Origin: Apteryx mantelli
Taxonomy: Eukaryota > Chordata > Aves > Apterygiformes > Apterygidae
Length of the DNA stretch: 64,000 nucleotides
NCBI RefSeq assembly: GCF_036417845.1
Contig: NC_089990.1
Location: 317,501-381,500 of the forward strand
Direction: 5' to 3'
Part shown: positions 61,321-64,000 of the stretch, one piece after another
Layout: each line of letters opens with the position of its first letter
How positions within the stretch are numbered: the stretch's first letter is position 1
Program-made: the position numbers and the translations under genes
Notes under the pieces: generated by a model
The model's database searches: none
What the model was told of the DNA's origin: nothing
The model's input: the letters and a program-made list of their open reading frames with translations, nothing else

Positions 61321-61385
61321 CAGTCAGAGAGAGCAGAGACCAGCAAAAGCAGAGCGGAGCTGAGGGTGGAGGCCAGAGCTCAAAG
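61321..61385 (+). other. Candidate 5' exon end with strong splice donor
   Basis: CTCAAAG|GTGAGTATT at 61385/61386 matches the vertebrate donor consensus almost fully. The purine-rich block before it, after a pyrimidine-rich stretch ending TGATGCAAG at 61320, resembles an untranslated first or second exon. It is about 0.9 kb after the CpG islands at 59.7-60.5 kb, so it could belong to a plus-strand transcript from there. No coding content was recognised. Confidence 0.25.
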
Positions 61386-61389
61386 GTGA

Positions 61390-64000
61390 GTATTGAGGAG
61401 GGATTGGAGAAGGGGTGTGGGGATCAGTGGTGTTCAAGATAACAAGGGTTTTCACAAGCCCTTCCCTGGTATTTTTGCATAAATCATGAAGAACCAATTG
61501 CAGTATTCTGGTTCTCAGCCTCTCAAGCCATTTCTGCAGCCGTAACAAACCCACAGCCTCCTCGCTGATGTATTTACCAGCTGTTGCAAAAGCTCCTTGC
61601 CACTTGTGACTTTCTGTTTCTCTGTGCTCTAAATTGTGGGGCAGACAAGAATACAGGGGGATGCTTCATGCTTTTCTGTCCCTTACAATGTTGTGAATCC
61701 TAGGCACAAAATCTAGATCCAGATTTTTGCATATCCCAGATTTTGGCAATGTGTCTATCAGGGACATGCTTACTCCTGATGCTTAGTTTAGCAAAGTTGT
61801 GAATTGGCCCATCCACCTTGCTATCTCATGGGATAGGTTTTTATCATGAACAAGAGAAGACAGCTCTTGGGTACTTCAGGAAAATCTTTCCAGTACTAGG
61901 GGGTCTGATGATGAGCCTTCATGTTAAGAGGGATGCAGCACTCTGTAAAATCCTGCTGAACTCCTTGAGACCGTGTGAACTAAAGACACCAACACTGCAT
62001 CGGTTATTTCACTCACTGCACTGGCAAGACGGGAGTGCAGTGTTACTGTCATCTCTCACATGACATCACCCATGAGCATGGTGCTGTACACAGACGAATT
62101 GACAGTGAAGGAGCTTGCAGGTGAAGCTGAGGTGCAAACAGCAGGAAGGAATGGGAAGGAGCTATCAAGGTACAGGCTATAAAACCGTGTGGCTGCTTAT
62201 TAAAAGTGAGGCATATGTGTCTATGGGGGAAGAGTGCTGAATTACTTGTTTTACTTGTTTGGGAGTATGAAAAACTAAAGTTGGGACCTACAGGACAAGA
62301 TGGAGGAAGATATTACTGTGAAGCAGGGCTAGGCAGAAGGGACTTTCAGCCTGAGTTGAGTAAGGGAGGGGGTTGCCTAGGAAGAGACAGCGAACTAGGA
62401 CTAACAGCTTCTTTGTTCCCTACTAAATTAGAGGGCACAGAGGGTGGGGGCGATTTTCAGCTCTGGGGAGGCCTTGCAGTCCTTATTCTTCTGAACTTCT
62501 GCACTTTTGCAGAAGGATGCCTGCTGCTCAGGGACAGTCCTTATTGAACTACTTAGGGCTGTCACCTCCTGTTCAAGGCTGGGACAACTGCTGTGGAACT
62601 GCAGTTTCCAGAAGCTTTCCTTTGGGCACGGCAGCTGCTCTGCACACCGTCCAGTAAGCTACAGCCCAAAGATACCTCAGAGCCCCTGGTGAGGAAGCAA
62701 GGGTCTCCCCAGTAACTCTAGAGCCGAGGGGAGAGGGGATCACCTCCTGCCTGGCACCTCCTGCCTGTAGCAAGGGCAGGGACAAGGGTGTCACAAAAGC
62801 TGTTGCCCCGCACTGCCATTGCACAGCTCCTCCTGGGGAACAAGTGACTTTATACTGCTGAAAAGACTCTCTCCTTGCCTGTGTCAGCCCTTTGGGAAGG
62901 CAGAGCCTGGCCCCATCAGCAGCAACAGCCTCCTTAGCCTGGAGCTGCGTGGCACAGCCAAGCAGGGAGCCGTGGAGCTGCTTTGGCACCTGTCAGCTAA
63001 GAAGCAGGAGTTATTAATTAACAAGCTGTGGCATTTGGCCTCTTGCTCTGTTTCTATATTGTTAACTGTCTCATCCAAGTCAGCAGATGTGTTACAGAGA
63101 TACACTTGGATATGCAGCCCAGCTTGCCTGCGATGCAGCAAGCCCTTTTGGCAGCAGCTCCAGGCTTTGCTGGAGCCTGCCGGATACATGAGATTGAACT
63201 CACTGAGCGAAACGTTCAAATGTTTGTCAGGCAAAGATCCCAGCAGAATCAGCTGAATGGCTGGGATCATGGGAAGGTCCAAAATGGATCAGAACTGAGT
63301 AAAGGCTTCTGAATTTGACTTTGCTATAGCGAAGGCTTGCAGTTTCTAGGAGAAGCACGTCCCAAGGTTCCTGATGATCAGGGATTCAGCAAACTCTGTT
63401 CCCCACAGCCCTTTGGGAGTTCTTGCTTTCAGTTCAATCTGACAATTGGGTTTCTCTGCTAAGTGGAAAACAGAGATGGCCTCGAACCCAGTTCAAGTCC
63501 TGTATAACAAGTGCTTGTCCTGAAATGGCTGCTGTCTGCATCTTAGGACCCTGTCACTCAGCATGCAAAACCCACACAGCCACACTTTTATGCATGCTAT
63601 TACTAGGTTTTTAAGTCAAATCCATCCAATACTTTTACTTTTCATTGATTTTCATCACAAGTTGCAGAAGTCTGACAGCCCTGTAAAAATTTCTGAGAGA
63701 TCACATGTGGCTTGGAAGGGGAAAGCTGAAGCTTTTTGTGACTTTAATAAGGGACTGACTGAAGAATGCAGAAAGAAAAACTCTAGCGGCTGATTGTTCA
63801 GTCTGTTTTATAACACTAGGCTTACTTGGAAATACCCATTTCAGCTTGAAACCAGAAGCTCTGACAATGACAAATCCATTCAAAACAGATATTATCATTA
63901 CAGGGTGGGGCAGAGAGCTCCATTCCTATCTACTGATAGAATTATCTCCACTGTGTGACCCTTCTCTTATCTATTGCTGACAGCAACATTTTGAGTGACT
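61390..64000. other. Unique non-coding DNA, no gene recognised
   Basis: Frames up to 145 codons (plus, 62819-63256; minus, 62573-62989, 138 codons) overlap each other on opposite strands and have no recognisable domain. A possible old retroposon tail at 62076-62126 is listed separately. Confidence 0.5.
62076..62126 (-). mobile_element. Possible ancient L2/MIR-type tail
   Basis: CATGGTGCTGTACACAGACG, GACAGTGAAGGAGCTTGCAG resemble the reverse complement of the amniote repeat tail (GGCGCTGTACAAACACAG, GACAGTCCCTGCCCCAAAGA, GCTTACA). Only about 50 bp match, so this is weak. Confidence 0.35.

Noticed and set aside
62174..62184. TATA-box-like CTATAAAA
   Set aside because: A+T-rich motif occurs by chance; no initiator, CpG island or exon was seen directly downstream.
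62206..62547. Plus frame containing DGGRYYCEAG, reminiscent of the end of an immunoglobulin V domain
   Set aside because: No upstream cysteine/tryptophan framework, no splice context and surrounding residues do not fit an Ig fold; probably chance.
1..64000. CRISPR arrays, bacterial operons, tRNA or rRNA genes, intact retroviruses
   Set aside because: No regularly spaced direct repeats of that type, no tRNA-like or rRNA segments noticed, and no gag/pol/env frames; repeat content is that of a vertebrate genome.

Overview
The window looks like a piece of a bird chromosome (a sauropsid is certain, Aves is the best fit). The main evidence is the repeat content. There are several truncated CR1 LINE 3' ends with the avian-type tail (lines such as GGTTGGAAGGGACCTCTGGAGATC, here split by mutation, and the ATTCTATGATTCTATG-type terminus), plus much older amniote retroposon relics of CR1, L2 and MIR type. 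Repeat density is low, and short CpG islands stand out from an A+T-richer background. No bacterial, viral or plasmid organisation was seen.

No protein-coding gene could be recognised. No open frame carries a domain I know. Most frames longer than 100 codons lie in CpG islands or in pyrimidine-rich DNA and are open on several frames at once. The window is therefore best read as intergenic and/or intronic DNA with a few CpG-island promoters. A few stretches have canonical splice signals and open phase and are listed as low-confidence candidate exons (42.1-42.5 kb, 51.6 kb, 61.3 kb).

Layout: 0.4-1.7 kb, two small CpG islands. 1.7-10 kb, unique DNA with a CA-rich tract and a CTCF-like motif. 10.2-12.6 kb, a CpG-rich domain whose core (11.2-12.6 kb) holds two unrelated G-rich minisatellites, one of seven ~46-bp units and one of ~19/21-bp units. 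12.6-42 kb, mostly unique DNA with CR1 copies at 17.6, 20.2, 25.7, 29.5 and 39.6 kb and old SINE/LINE relics. 42-51 kb, a candidate spliced cluster and more relics. 51.1-51.5 kb, two CR1 pieces in opposite orientation. 51.9-52.4 kb, a strong CpG island with a CTCF-like motif. 52.4-59.6 kb, unique DNA with two ancient CR1-type relics. 59.7-60.5 kb, two more CpG islands followed by a strong splice donor at 61,386. The rest is unique DNA.

I did not find a convincing new biological system. The most unusual object is the double minisatellite inside the 11.2-12.6 kb CpG island, whose first array is a row of G-run/C-run hairpin units, each carrying a GCGGCCGC core.
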